Source of the DNA: Microbulbifer bruguierae
GTDB lineage: Bacteria > Pseudomonadota > Gammaproteobacteria > Pseudomonadales > Cellvibrionaceae
DNA length: 64,000 nt
Direction of reading: 5' to 3'
NCBI RefSeq assembly: GCF_029869925.1
Contig: NZ_CP118605.1
Span: 1,364,001 to 1,428,000 of the forward strand
Within the stretch, counting starts at the first letter, position 1, and every line of letters begins with the position of its first letter. A program made the position numbers and the translations under genes. Shown piece after piece: positions 8,362 to 17,805 of this stretch. The notes below the pieces were generated by a model, which was not told the DNA's origin, ran no database searches, and worked only from the letters and a program-made list of their open reading frames with translations.

Positions 8362-9679
8362 CGCGGCGGCTTCCTTTATTGGCAGAGTTGTCGTCGTTGA
8401 TTCTGTCTGGCGGAGGCAACTCAGCGGGTTCTGCAACCGGCTCCACTGTCTTCTCCAGTATTTCCGCCGCCATGGACTCGCGGAACAGATCGCCCAGGCT
8501 CTGGGAGAGGTGCTCATGCGAAAAGTCCCGCGCCTCGCGGAAACGCGCGTCCACTTCCCGGAACCAGGGACGCGAATTCAGTTCGCGGTGGCCGCTCGCA
8601 GGCACCGGCATGGGATGCAGCCAGTCAAGCAACTGTTCAAGGGTCACCGAATCCAGGTCGCGCACCAGCACATGGTCGTTGCGATCGGTTTGCGCGATCA
8701 CACTGTGAGCCTGCAAAATCTCGCGAATGCGCCGCCACTGGACCGGTCCAATACCCGCACGGGAAATATCCTGCTCGCTAATTGACAGGCCCTTCTGATA
8801 ATTCGTAAAGAATTTCGACAACAGCACCAGTGTCGCCACCAGATCGGAATAATTTCTCCCCTGCGCAGCGGCGTGGTATGCGGACAAGGTCCGCACCAGT
8901 ACGCACCCGGCCAGCACGATCATCCACATGGTGTAGATCCAGATCAGAAACATCGGCACAAAGGCGAAAGCACCGTAAATCGCCTGTACGGAACTGCGTG
9001 AAACAAGGGCGCCAAACAGGTACTTGGCCGCCTCAAACGCCATTGCGGTAATCACGCCACCGGCAAACCCGTGCCGCAGCGGCACCCGGCAGTTTGGTAC
9101 CGCCACAAACAGCAGCGTGAACGCGATGGCGGTAAAAATGAACGGCAGCACCCGCAGCACCACCGGCAGCAGGCCAAGGCTGTCGTTCTGGGCGAGGACT
9201 TTCTGCGAAAACAGGTAAGTGGTGGCGGCCATCCCGGCCCCCAGAAGGATGGGGCCAAGGCTCAGGATTGCCCAGTACAACAGAAAGCTGGAAACCCCCT
9301 TGCGCCCCTTGGGGATATCCCAGATGGCGTTGAAGGTGGTCTCGATATTTTTCAGCATAAAGCCCGCGGTCAGCAGCAGTATGGCGATACCGACACCGGT
9401 CAGCCGCTGGGCCTGCACAGAGAAGCTATTGATGTACTCCTGTACCTCACGACCGCTCTCGGGCACGAAATGAGAGAAGATCTGCTGCTGGATTTTACTT
9501 TCCAAGCCGGCGAAATCCGGAAACAGTGACAGCATGGCGTAGCTCACCGTCACCAGTGGAACTATCGCAAACAGTGTCATATAGGTAAGAGCAGCAGCAT
9601 TCTGCCGGCAATTCTTTTCGTTGAACACCTTCCACAGGGAGGTAAAAAAACGACGCCAGCGGTGCACCATTTCAGTCAT
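8321..9679 (-). CDS. YihY/BrkB family inner-membrane protein
   Basis: Integral membrane protein with about six transmembrane helices and the family signatures CRQNAAALTYMTLFAIVPL near the N-terminus, ALVSRSSVQAIYGAFAFVPM and FLIWIYTMWMIVLAGC. A cytoplasmic C-terminal extension of ~150 residues resembles a winged-helix region (ISRAGIGPVQWRRIREIL) and ends in a charged, Ser/Arg-rich tail. The family was once misnamed ribonuclease BN; the transported or bound substrate is unknown. The frame is open to 9772, but the ATG at 9679 has a better upstream GAGAAG and fits family length (452 residues). The YihY-ArsC-WrbA-DUF2069 order resembles that in pseudomonads. Confidence 0.85.
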   Translation of the reverse strand: MTEMVHRWRRFFTSLWKVFNEKNCRQNAAALTYMTLFAIVPLVTVSYAMLSLFPDFAGLESKIQQQIFSHFVPESGREVQEYINSFSVQAQRLTGVGIAILLLTAGFMLKNIETTFNAIWDIPKGRKGVSSFLLYWAILSLGPILLGAGMAATTYLFSQKVLAQNDSLGLLPVVLRVLPFIFTAIAFTLLFVAVPNCRVPLRHGFAGGVITAMAFEAAKYLFGALVSRSSVQAIYGAFAFVPMFLIWIYTMWMIVLAGCVLVRTLSAYHAAAQGRNYSDLVATLVLLSKFFTNYQKGLSISEQDISRAGIGPVQWRRIREILQAHSVIAQTDRNDHVLVRDLDSVTLEQLLDWLHPMPVPASGHRELNSRPWFREVDARFREARDFSHEHLSQSLGDLFRESMAAEILEKTVEPVAEPAELPPPDRINDDNSANKGSRRDARSKSSSRTASS

Positions 9680-9862
9680 GGGTCTTCTCAGTTTGTTATA
9701 TAGCCATGTGCGCCGGATTCTCGAACGAACCCGGCGGAAAACGCCGTGCAACCTGTCTATAAAATACGCCATACCCCAGCGTAGCCCACCAAACTGACAG
9801 GTTCATGGACGACCAACAGTCACCTGTTAGAATACGCCAAACCTTAACAGGATACCCCCTCG

Positions 9863-10207
9863 ATGTGGACGATCTACCATAACCCGCGCTGTTCAAAATC
9901 CCGTCAGACCCTGCAACTCCTGCAGGACAATAACGTCGAACCGGAAATCGTGCTGTATCTGGAAACGCCGCCGGATGCCGCCACCCTAAGCGCTCTGCTC
10001 GGCAAACTCGGTATCGGGGCCCGCGACCTGCTGCGCAAGGGGGAAGACGCCTACAAGGAGCTGAATCTCAAAGACGATGCGCTGAGTGACAACGAACTGA
10101 TCGCCGCCATGGTCGCCCACCCCAAGCTGATCGAGCGCCCCATCGTGGTCAAGGGCGACCGGGCGGTACTCGGCCGCCCGCCGGAAAACGCGCTGGAGCT
10201 GCTATAA
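9863..10207 (+). CDS. arsC: ArsC-family reductase (arsenate reductase, glutaredoxin-linked)
   Basis: A 114-residue thioredoxin-fold protein with the nucleophilic Cys10 in IYHNPRCSKSRQTL and the later ERPIVVKGDRAVLGRPPE motif carrying the family Arg residues. This is the YfgD/ArsC group that reduces arsenate using glutathione and glutaredoxin, although many chromosomal members outside ars operons have unclear substrates. No arsenite pump or ArsR is nearby. Its stop is immediately followed by the wrbA start at 10208, so the two are translationally coupled. AACAGG precedes the ATG. Confidence 0.88.
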   Translation: MWTIYHNPRCSKSRQTLQLLQDNNVEPEIVLYLETPPDAATLSALLGKLGIGARDLLRKGEDAYKELNLKDDALSDNELIAAMVAHPKLIERPIVVKGDRAVLGRPPENALELL

Positions 10208-10816
<609 letters not shown>

Positions 10817-10818
10817 AC

Positions 10819-11202
10819 GTGGCGAAAAAAACCAAGGCCATCGACACCGTACAGGTCGCCCGCAAGCTGGAAGCCGCCAGAAAACTCAACTGGGTCTGTT
10901 ACGGCGGCCTTCTGCTACTGTTCGCGGTGTGGAATCTGTTTCTCGACGGGTCCGTGAAATGGTGGCTGCTACAGACCATCCCCCTGCTGCTGGTACTTCC
11001 GGGGTTGCTCAAACAGAACCAGCGCAGCTATCTCTGGCTGTGTTTTATCCTGCTGCTGTATATCACCGCCGGTATTGTCGACGTAATGATGCCTACACGC
11101 GGCTGGCAGCATGGCGTCCTGGCTGTCCTCAGCCTTATCCTGTTTGTTTCCTCAATGATGAGCAGTCGCTGGCAGGTCCAGCTACAGAATACAAACACTT
11201 AG
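10819..11202 (+). CDS. DUF2069 integral membrane protein
   Basis: A 127-residue protein with four predicted membrane helices (about residues 23-40, 47-64, 69-88 and 96-113) and charged ends, matching the size and WrbA-adjacent position of DUF2069 proteins. Function unknown. I place the start at the GTG at 10819, two bases after the wrbA stop and eight bases after GGGAG; an ATG frame from 10762 would overlap wrbA by 55 bp. Co-transcription with arsC and wrbA is likely. Confidence 0.8.
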   Translation: MAKKTKAIDTVQVARKLEAARKLNWVCYGGLLLLFAVWNLFLDGSVKWWLLQTIPLLLVLPGLLKQNQRSYLWLCFILLLYITAGIVDVMMPTRGWQHGVLAVLSLILFVSSMMSSRWQVQLQNTNT

Positions 11203-11326
11203 ATCGGCAATTGGACGGAATATGCATTCCCCTACAGGTACCCGCTAAGGGGACCGCCATTGCACGAGCCAAGTGCATAAACACATTACTTACCGGTAAA
11301 AGACAGACCGACAAGGAGTTTCAGGT

Positions 11327-13195
11327 TTGAGCGAAGTAACCCGTCAACGCGGCCCTGTCCGTCGTATTTTTAGTGCCATCGGCGGCGCTATCACCTGGCT
11401 GCGCCGGGTATTCACCAACATCCTGTTTCTCCTGGTTCTGCTGTTTATCGGACTGGCAATTTTCGGCGGCGAAGAACGCATCACCGTACCTCAGGGCGCA
11501 GCCCTCAAGGTAGCTCCGGCAGGGGCGCTGGTGGACGAGCTGAGCCAACCCACCGGCCTGCCGGGCTTTCTCAGCGGTCGCTCCACAGCCCCGGAGACCC
11601 GGGTCAAGGACCTGGTGGACGCCATCGACCGCGCCGCGAACGACAACCGTATTGCCGCACTGGTACTGGAGCTGGACTATCTCGGCGGCGCCAGTCTGAG
11701 CAAGCTGGAAGAAGTCGGCGAAGCCGTACAACGCTTCAAAGCCAGTGAAAAACCGGTCTACGCCATCGGCGACAACTTTACCCAGGGACAGTATTTTCTC
11801 GCCAGCCACGCCGACAAAATATACATGAACCCCATGGGCTCCCTGCTGATCACCGGGTTCGGCAGTTATCGCAACTACTACAAAAGCGCCCTGGACAAGC
11901 TGAAAGTCAACTTCCATGTATTCCGCGTCGGCGATTACAAGGACTATATCGAACCCTACACCCGCGACGACATGTCCCCGGCCTCGCGGGAAAACAACGC
12001 CCGCTGGCTGCACCAGCTGTGGACTGAATACACCGAACAGGTAACCGGTCTGCGCAACCTGCCACCGGACGCGGTGGACAGCTATATCGCCGAAATGCCG
12101 CAGAAACTGCGCGACGAAAACGGCAACTGGGCACAAGCTGCGTTGACCAACAAATTTGTCGACAAGCTGGTTACCCGCCGCGCCGTCGAAGCGGAGCTAC
12201 AGGAGCTGGTAGGTGTCAGCAGCGCCGACAAATCCCAGTACAAATCCATCAGTGCAACGGATTACCTGCGGCACATCAAGCTCACACAATTGCCGGCCCC
12301 CCACCATCAATCCGACAAAATTGGCCTGATCAGCGCCGTCGGTGCCATCGTTGATGGAGAAGCGCCAGAGGGTCAGATTGGCAGCGCAACACTGACCAGC
12401 CTGATCGCCGAAGCGCGGGAAAAAGCGGTGAAAGCCCTGGTACTGCGAATCGACAGCCCCGGCGGCTCCGCCTTTGCCTCGGAAGCCATTCGCCAGGAGC
12501 TGCTCGCGACCCGTGAGGCCGGCATTCCGGTAATCATTTCCATGGGCAGCGTGGCCGCTTCCGGTGGCTACTGGATCGCCGCCGGTGGTGACCGTATCTG
12601 GGCCTCTCCATCGACCATTACCGGCTCCATCGGTGTCTTCGGCGCCTTCCCGACCTTTGAGGAATCCCTGGAACACCTCGGCATCTACAACGATGGCGTC
12701 GGCACCACGGCTCTGGCAGGCACCATGCGCCTGGACCGCGCTTTGCCCGAGGCGGCAGCAGATATCATTCAGCAGAGCGTGGAAAACACCTATGGACAGT
12801 TCCTGCGCCTGGTCGCCGAAGCCCGTCACAGCAGCCCCGAGGAAATCCATAAAATTGCCCAGGGCCAGGTGTGGACCGGTCGTGCCGCGCTGGAGCTGGG
12901 ACTGGTGGACGAACTGGGCAACCTCAAGGACGCCATCGCCGACGCTGCACAGATCGCAAAGCTGGATACCTACGAGGTGGTGGAAATCCAGCGGGAAATG
13001 ACCCCGAGCGAAAAACTGATGCGTGCACTGGCGGAAAACGTCGACGCCCGTATCGCCGCCAGTGTGGAACAGAACCTCCCCCTGGGCGCCTGGTTCAGCA
13101 GCATTCAGCCGGCACTGCAACCACTGGCGGAGCTGAAGAGCTTCAAAGATCCGCGGGCCCTGTATGTCCGCTGTCTCAGCTGCATGGCGCCCTGA
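11327..13195 (+). CDS. sppA: Signal peptide peptidase SppA, 67K type
   Basis: Membrane-anchored serine protease that cuts released signal peptides. The 622 residues contain an N-terminal anchor (~28-48) and two tandem SppA domains, as in the Escherichia coli tetramer-forming enzyme. The catalytic dyad is visible: Lys205 in GDYKDYIEPYTRDDMS of the first domain, and Ser412 in SMGSVAASGGYWIAAGGD of the second. VLRIDSPGGSAFASEAIR lies just before it. Translation appears to begin at TTG 11327, nine bases after AAGGAG. A 124-bp gap separates it from the preceding operon. Confidence 0.95.
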   Translation: MSEVTRQRGPVRRIFSAIGGAITWLRRVFTNILFLLVLLFIGLAIFGGEERITVPQGAALKVAPAGALVDELSQPTGLPGFLSGRSTAPETRVKDLVDAIDRAANDNRIAALVLELDYLGGASLSKLEEVGEAVQRFKASEKPVYAIGDNFTQGQYFLASHADKIYMNPMGSLLITGFGSYRNYYKSALDKLKVNFHVFRVGDYKDYIEPYTRDDMSPASRENNARWLHQLWTEYTEQVTGLRNLPPDAVDSYIAEMPQKLRDENGNWAQAALTNKFVDKLVTRRAVEAELQELVGVSSADKSQYKSISATDYLRHIKLTQLPAPHHQSDKIGLISAVGAIVDGEAPEGQIGSATLTSLIAEAREKAVKALVLRIDSPGGSAFASEAIRQELLATREAGIPVIISMGSVAASGGYWIAAGGDRIWASPSTITGSIGVFGAFPTFEESLEHLGIYNDGVGTTALAGTMRLDRALPEAAADIIQQSVENTYGQFLRLVAEARHSSPEEIHKIAQGQVWTGRAALELGLVDELGNLKDAIADAAQIAKLDTYEVVEIQREMTPSEKLMRALAENVDARIAASVEQNLPLGAWFSSIQPALQPLAELKSFKDPRALYVRCLSCMAP

Positions 13196-13594
13196 GAGCC
13201 CTGTGCCGCGAGTGGATTACCGCCAACGCGGCATTCCCTTTATTGAGCCTCGCGGGCTTTATGCCCGCGACGCCAGTTGCGCGAAACTCGCGTAAAAGCG
13301 ACGTAAATGCCACGGAATAGTTATGTAATAGTTACGTAAAAACCGCATAAAAGTTGCGCAAAATTCTTCTACGCCCCACCCAATTCGATAATCGCCCTTC
13401 TACTCCCCTCTCTCCCCCTGCCTGCAGTGGGTTTCTGCAGCGGTTCCCGCCACGTAATTTCCCAGGTGTTGCCTCTGATTGAGGCAGCGCCTGGGAAGTA
13501 CGCGGTACAGGAAAAAACGGGATGGATCCGCGCTGCCGGAAAGCCACCACAGGTGGATCGATCACAGCAAAATAACGTAAAAAAGGTGATCCGA
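13196..13594. other. 399-bp intergenic region before the amylase gene
   Basis: This holds the sppA downstream hairpin (13250-13270), an A/T-richer stretch around 13290-13370 that could carry the amylase promoter, and a second strong hairpin at 13461-13495. That hairpin has arms CCCAGGTGTTGCCTC and GAGGCAGCGCCTGGG around a five-base loop, lying 100 bp before the amylase ATG. I see no convincing -35/-10 pair or a recognisable riboswitch. The hairpin could be a leader structure or a terminator remnant. Confidence 0.5.
13250..13270 (+). terminator. GC-rich hairpin after sppA
   Basis: TCGCGGGC, loop TTTA, GCCCGCGA forms an eight-pair stem 55 bp beyond the sppA stop. There is no T-run after it, so it is at best a weak terminator or an mRNA 3' end stabiliser. 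Confidence 0.45.
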
Positions 13595-15367
13595 ATGCAA
13601 AAAATACTAGCGATGATGGCGTCTGTGGCACTCGCGGGCGCTTGCGCTGCCACGAAAGCGGAAACGCCGCGGACGGCGTTTGTACATCTGTTCGAATGGC
13701 AATGGGACGACGTCGCCAGCGAGTGCGAAAACCAACTCGGCCCAAAAGGTTTTTCCGCAGTACAGGTTTCCCCGCCGCAAAAATCCGTTGACGGCAGCCA
13801 GTGGTGGACCCGCTACCAGCCCGTCAGTTACAGCATTGAGGGGCGCTCCGGCAGCCGTGCACAATTCGCCAGCATGGTGAGCCGCTGCAAGGCGGTCGGA
13901 GTCGATATATACGTGGATGCAGTGATCAACCATATGGCCGCCTGGGATCGCAACTTTCCGGAAGTGCCCTACGGTCCGAATGACTTCCATAACTGCACAT
14001 CCGATATTGACTACGGCAATACCTGGTCGATTCAGAACTGCGACCTGGTGGGTCTCAACGACCTCAAAACCGAATCCGATTACGTACAACAGAAAATCGC
14101 CGACTACCTCAACGACCTCACCAGCCTGGGTGTGGCGGGCTTTCGTATCGACGCCGCCAAACATATCCCCGCAGCAGATATCAACGGCATCAAAAGCCGC
14201 CTTACCGGCAATCCGTATATTTTTCAGGAAGTAATCGGTGCCGGTGGGGAACCCGTTACCACAATGGATTACAACTGGATCGGAGATGTTACTGAATTCA
14301 ATTTCAGCAACACCCTCGGGCACTATTTCAAATTGCGCGGCCCGCTGCGGGAAATCAGCAATATCGGCTCCTGGTCCGGCTGGTTGCCGAGTACCGACGC
14401 CGTGGTATTTGTTGCCAACCACGACAACCAGCGTCAGAACACCGGTAATATCATTACTCACAAGGACGGGAACAATGCCAATAATATGGCCCATGTATTT
14501 ATGCTGGGCTGGCCCTACGGCTACCCGAAAATCATGTCGAGCTATGACTGGCAGGATCACGACCAGGGCCCCCCGCCCCAAGGTGCCAGCAGCTGTAACA
14601 ACGGCTGGCTGTGCGAACACCGCAACCGTGCCATCGCCAATATGGTGGGATTCCGCAACCACACCGCCGCACACTGGGGGGTCACCGATTACTGGGACAA
14701 CGGCAACAACCAGATGGCGTGGGGCCGGGGTGGCCTGGGTTTCGTCGCCATCAACATGGAGGGAAATGACCTTAGCCACAGCTTCCAGACCGGTATGCCT
14801 GAAGGGATTTACTGCGACATCCTCCAGGGAGACTTTGATACTCTCACCGGCAGCTGTAGTGGCCCCACCGTCACCATCGACGGCAATGGCAACGGCACCT
14901 TTCAGGTCTACTACCACAATGCGTCTGCCATTCATGTAGGCGCGCGGGTAGGTGAGCCCTGCTCCGACTGCCCGGGTTCAAGCAGCAGTTCTGGGGGCAG
15001 CTCCTCTTCTGGCAGCAGTTCCGGCGGTAGCTCATCTGGAAGCAGCTCTTCCAGCAGCAGCTCCAGTGGTGGTCGGATCGACACCGCGTTTACCTGTAAT
15101 AACGGCTACACCTACTGGGGCCAGAGCGTCTATGTAGTGGGAAATATCAGCGAGCTGGGCAACTGGAATCCGGCGAGCGCGCAAAAACTCAATCCGGATA
15201 ACTACCCCAGCTGGAACGGCAGCATCAACCTGCCCACGGATCAGGCGGTAGAGTGGAAGTGCCTGAAGCGGGAAGAGCAGAACCCCAGTGCCGGCATCGA
15301 GTGGCAAAACGGCAGCAACAACAGTTTCACTTCCGGACAGAGCCTGAGCCCCTCCGCCAGCTTCTAA
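13595..15367 (+). CDS. Secreted alpha-amylase, GH13_24-like, with Ser-rich linker and CBM20
   Basis: Extracellular endo-hydrolysis of starch-like alpha-1,4-glucans. 590 residues: signal peptide (~1-22, AKA cleavage site), catalytic barrel (~25-450), a low-complexity Ser/Gly linker (~461-490) and a C-terminal CBM20 starch-binding domain with YWGQSVYVVGNISELGNW. The opening FVHLFEWQWDDVASEC and VQVSPPQ, SQWWTRYQPVSY resemble the Alteromonas chloride-dependent amylase. Catalytic residues are Asp186 in FRIDAAKH, Glu212 in FQEVIG and Asp277 in VANHDNQR. The start is the ATG at 13595 after AAAGGTGATC; the upstream open frame lacks a signal peptide. It may supply maltodextrin-derived glucose to the genes that follow. 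Confidence 0.93.
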   Translation: MQKILAMMASVALAGACAATKAETPRTAFVHLFEWQWDDVASECENQLGPKGFSAVQVSPPQKSVDGSQWWTRYQPVSYSIEGRSGSRAQFASMVSRCKAVGVDIYVDAVINHMAAWDRNFPEVPYGPNDFHNCTSDIDYGNTWSIQNCDLVGLNDLKTESDYVQQKIADYLNDLTSLGVAGFRIDAAKHIPAADINGIKSRLTGNPYIFQEVIGAGGEPVTTMDYNWIGDVTEFNFSNTLGHYFKLRGPLREISNIGSWSGWLPSTDAVVFVANHDNQRQNTGNIITHKDGNNANNMAHVFMLGWPYGYPKIMSSYDWQDHDQGPPPQGASSCNNGWLCEHRNRAIANMVGFRNHTAAHWGVTDYWDNGNNQMAWGRGGLGFVAINMEGNDLSHSFQTGMPEGIYCDILQGDFDTLTGSCSGPTVTIDGNGNGTFQVYYHNASAIHVGARVGEPCSDCPGSSSSSGGSSSSGSSSGGSSSGSSSSSSSSSGGRIDTAFTCNNGYTYWGQSVYVVGNISELGNWNPASAQKLNPDNYPSWNGSINLPTDQAVEWKCLKREEQNPSAGIEWQNGSNNSFTSGQSLSPSASF

Positions 15368-15680
15368 TTCATCGTCCATAACCTGAATACAGCTGCCGAG
15401 ACCCTCGACAGCTGTATTCGCAAACGATCCCTTCCGTCAGACAACATCATCGCACTAATTTTGTGCAAAACAATGCACACCCACACACAGGCCTCACCAA
15501 TTCCGTGCAATATTTCAGGCCGCAGAATTTCCCCCGGGGCTACTCACTAAAATTTGCGCCAAAAGACTGCCCTCAGCCGGTGCAACAGCACGCTTTCCGG
15601 TGACTGGCACTATTTTTGGATTATTCAAATAAAAGGCGCGGGAAAAACGTGCCGGAAAACCGTGCAAAAGCCCAAATCGA
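15368..15680. other. 313-bp intergenic region between amylase and phosphatase
   Basis: Contains the amylase 3' hairpin, then an A/T-rich section and several repeats of a GTGCAA/TTGTGC-like word (around 15459-15475, 15502, 15650) that might be regulator half-sites. A promoter for the downstream sugar-phosphoglycerate operon is expected here, but I cannot point to a clear -35/-10 pair. Confidence 0.35.
15385..15419 (+). terminator. Strong hairpin after the amylase gene
   Basis: GAATACAGCTG pairs perfectly with CAGCTGTATTC, and inside them CGAG pairs with CTCG around a three-base loop, giving about 15 pairs with one mismatch. It starts 17 bp after the stop codon. No poly-T follows, so termination may be partial or protein-assisted. 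Confidence 0.6.
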
Positions 15681-16535
15681 ATGACGCAAATTACAAGACC
15701 AGAACAGCAATGGCTGATCATTAGCGATCTCGACGGCACCCTGCTGGATCACTACACCTACTCACACCAGCCTGCAGACGCGACACTGGTGCTGCTGGAG
15801 TCCCTGGATATACCGGTGATCCTCAACAGCAGCAAAACCCGTGAAGAAATACTGGAACTGCGCCAGTCCCTGCACAATCACCACCCCTTCATTGTGGAAA
15901 ACGGCTCGGCGATTTTTATCCCCCAGGGCTATTTCCCCCACAAACCGCACCGCGCAAGAGACCAAGCCGGCTACTGGATACTGGAGCCGGGAGTGCCGCG
16001 TCACTGTATCCTCGAATTTCTACACCACGACGCTGACACCCACGGCGCGCCCTATCTGAATTTCGCCGCCGCCAGCACTCGCGAAATCGTCACCGCCACC
16101 GGACTGACCAGCGCCGAAGCGGAGAAAGCGGGGCGGCGGGACTATTCCGAACCGCTGCTGTGGCAGGGGGACGAACAGGAAAAGGCCGCGTTCATCGCCC
16201 GCGCCAATGCCGCCGGCTTCGCAACACTGCAGGGAGGGCGCTTTCTGCACCTGCTCGGCCAGACCGACAAAGGCATCGCCACCCGGCTGCTGAAAAAGAT
16301 CTACCAGCAATACAGTGACCGCGACTGCAAGCTGATCGCCAGTGGCGATGGGCCCAATGACCTGGACATGCTGAAAGTCTCCGACGTCGCCATTATCGTG
16401 CGCTCCCCCGCGCACCCACCCCCAACCCTCCGAAGCCACCCGAATCTCGTCGTCACCCGCGAAACAGGCCCTCAGGGGTGGTCGCAAGCCATTCATGAGC
16501 AATTGCTAGAGGCTCAGCCAAATACAAACTCATAA
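15681..16535 (+). CDS. HAD-IIB glycosyl-3-phosphoglycerate phosphatase (MpgP/GpgP-like)
   Basis: Predicted to dephosphorylate glucosyl- or mannosyl-3-phosphoglycerate to the free glycosylglycerate. 284 residues with the HAD nucleophile motif ISDLDGTLLD (Asp16, Asp18), motif II in VILNSSKTREEI, the C2-type cap in the middle (FIVENGSAIFIP, then the TGLTSAEAEKAGRRDYSEP segment characteristic of MPG phosphatases) and motif IV SGDGPNDLDMLK. Its stop lies 10 bp before the start of the synthase gene, the product of which would make its substrate. Sequence alone does not decide glucosyl versus mannosyl; the neighbouring synthase and phosphorylase favour glucosyl. Confidence 0.85.
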   Translation: MTQITRPEQQWLIISDLDGTLLDHYTYSHQPADATLVLLESLDIPVILNSSKTREEILELRQSLHNHHPFIVENGSAIFIPQGYFPHKPHRARDQAGYWILEPGVPRHCILEFLHHDADTHGAPYLNFAAASTREIVTATGLTSAEAEKAGRRDYSEPLLWQGDEQEKAAFIARANAAGFATLQGGRFLHLLGQTDKGIATRLLKKIYQQYSDRDCKLIASGDGPNDLDMLKVSDVAIIVRSPAHPPPTLRSHPNLVVTRETGPQGWSQAIHEQLLEAQPNTNS

Positions 16536-16545
16536 GGAGTCAACA

Positions 16546-17769
16546 GTGACCGATTTTTTCCAGAACGGTGCCGTTACCACCCTGCACAATCTGTCGAACC
16601 GCAGCCTGGAGGACATGGAAGCAGACCTGATGCGTTTTTCCAGGCAAAGACCCATGTCACTGCTGCTGCCCTCGCTGTATTCCGAGCTCGAAGGTGAGGC
16701 GCTCCCAAGGATTCTCAAAATATTGGCAGAAGTCCCCTACCTCTCGGAGATCGTGATCGGTCTCGACCGCGCCGATGAATCCCAATATCGCGACGCCCTC
16801 AAGCAGTTCTCGGTACTCCCCCAACACGTGCGCGTGCTATGGAATGATGGCCCGCGTCTACAGGAGCTGGATGAGCAGTTGCAACGCGATGGCCTGGCCC
16901 CGAAGGAGGCCGGTAAGGGGCGCAATGTCTGGTACTGCCTGGGCTATATTCTCGCGTCCGGTCGCGGCGAGGCCATCGCCCTGCACGATTGCGACATCGT
17001 TACTTACGACCGCATGCTACTGGCGCGACTGTTCTATCCCGTGGCCAACCCTAATTTCAACTACGAATTCTGCAAGGGTTACTACTCCCGGGTAGCCAAT
17101 GGCAAAATCAATGGCCGCGTCTGCCGCCTTTTGGTTACCCCCCTGATCCGTACCCTGAAAAAAATCTACGGCCACACCGACTATCTGGAGTATATGGACA
17201 GCTTCCGCTACTCCCTTGCCGGAGAGTTCTCCCTGCGCCGGGATGTGGTCAACGATCTGCGAATTCCCAGCGACTGGGGACTGGAAATTGGTGTGCTGTC
17301 GGAAATGCACCGCAACTATTCCACCAACCGCCTGTGCCAGGTGGATATCGCCCACGCCTACGACCACAAGCATCAGGACGTATCTTTTGACGACGAACAG
17401 TGCGGTCTGTCAAAAATGTCCATCGACATTGCCAAGTCGTTTTTCCGCAAACTGGCTACCCAGGGCACGGTGTTTTCTTCCGAGACATTCCGCAGCATCA
17501 AGGCCACCTATTTCCGCGTGGCGCTGGACTTTGTCGAAACCTACCGCAACGACGCCATCATAAATGGCCTGAAATTTGATATTCATAAAGAAGAGCAGAC
17601 TGTGGAGCTGTTTGCCAGCAACCTGGTCAAGGCCGGGATGGCCTTTCTGGAAAATCCCATGGAAACGCCGTTTATCCCCAGCTGGAACCGTATTACCAGT
17701 GCGGAACCCGGTTTTCTGCAGCGGCTGAGGCTGGCGGTGGAAGCGGATTATGAAGAGTACAGCGCTTGA
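16546..17769 (+). CDS. gpgS: Glucosyl-3-phosphoglycerate synthase-like glycosyltransferase (GT81 type)
   Basis: Predicted to transfer glucose from an NDP-glucose to 3-phosphoglycerate, the first step to the compatible solute glucosylglycerate. 407 residues, with a nucleotide-sugar GT-A fold and a metal-binding D-C-D motif at residues 148-150 in IALHDCDIVTYDR. SFRYSLAGEFSLRRDVV followed by WGLEIGVLSEMHRN is the acceptor-side region seen in GpgS proteins. Start is GTG 16546 behind AAGGAGT. It sits between a matching phosphatase and a phosphorylase in one operon. A mannosylglycerate-type donor choice cannot be excluded. Confidence 0.83.
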   Translation: MTDFFQNGAVTTLHNLSNRSLEDMEADLMRFSRQRPMSLLLPSLYSELEGEALPRILKILAEVPYLSEIVIGLDRADESQYRDALKQFSVLPQHVRVLWNDGPRLQELDEQLQRDGLAPKEAGKGRNVWYCLGYILASGRGEAIALHDCDIVTYDRMLLARLFYPVANPNFNYEFCKGYYSRVANGKINGRVCRLLVTPLIRTLKKIYGHTDYLEYMDSFRYSLAGEFSLRRDVVNDLRIPSDWGLEIGVLSEMHRNYSTNRLCQVDIAHAYDHKHQDVSFDDEQCGLSKMSIDIAKSFFRKLATQGTVFSSETFRSIKATYFRVALDFVETYRNDAIINGLKFDIHKEEQTVELFASNLVKAGMAFLENPMETPFIPSWNRITSAEPGFLQRLRLAVEADYEEYSA

Positions 17770-17805
17770 TCGCCTGTTTTTGAAAACCTAAAAAAGGGAG
17801 GGGAT

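Noticed and set aside
13607..14935. 442-codon open frame antisense to the amylase
   Set aside because: Shadow of an intact GH13 enzyme with all catalytic residues.
14985..15070. AGC-rich repetitive DNA that could be taken for a mobile or CRISPR-like repeat
   Set aside because: It codes for an in-frame Ser/Gly linker between the amylase domain and the CBM20; no regular spacer-repeat pattern.
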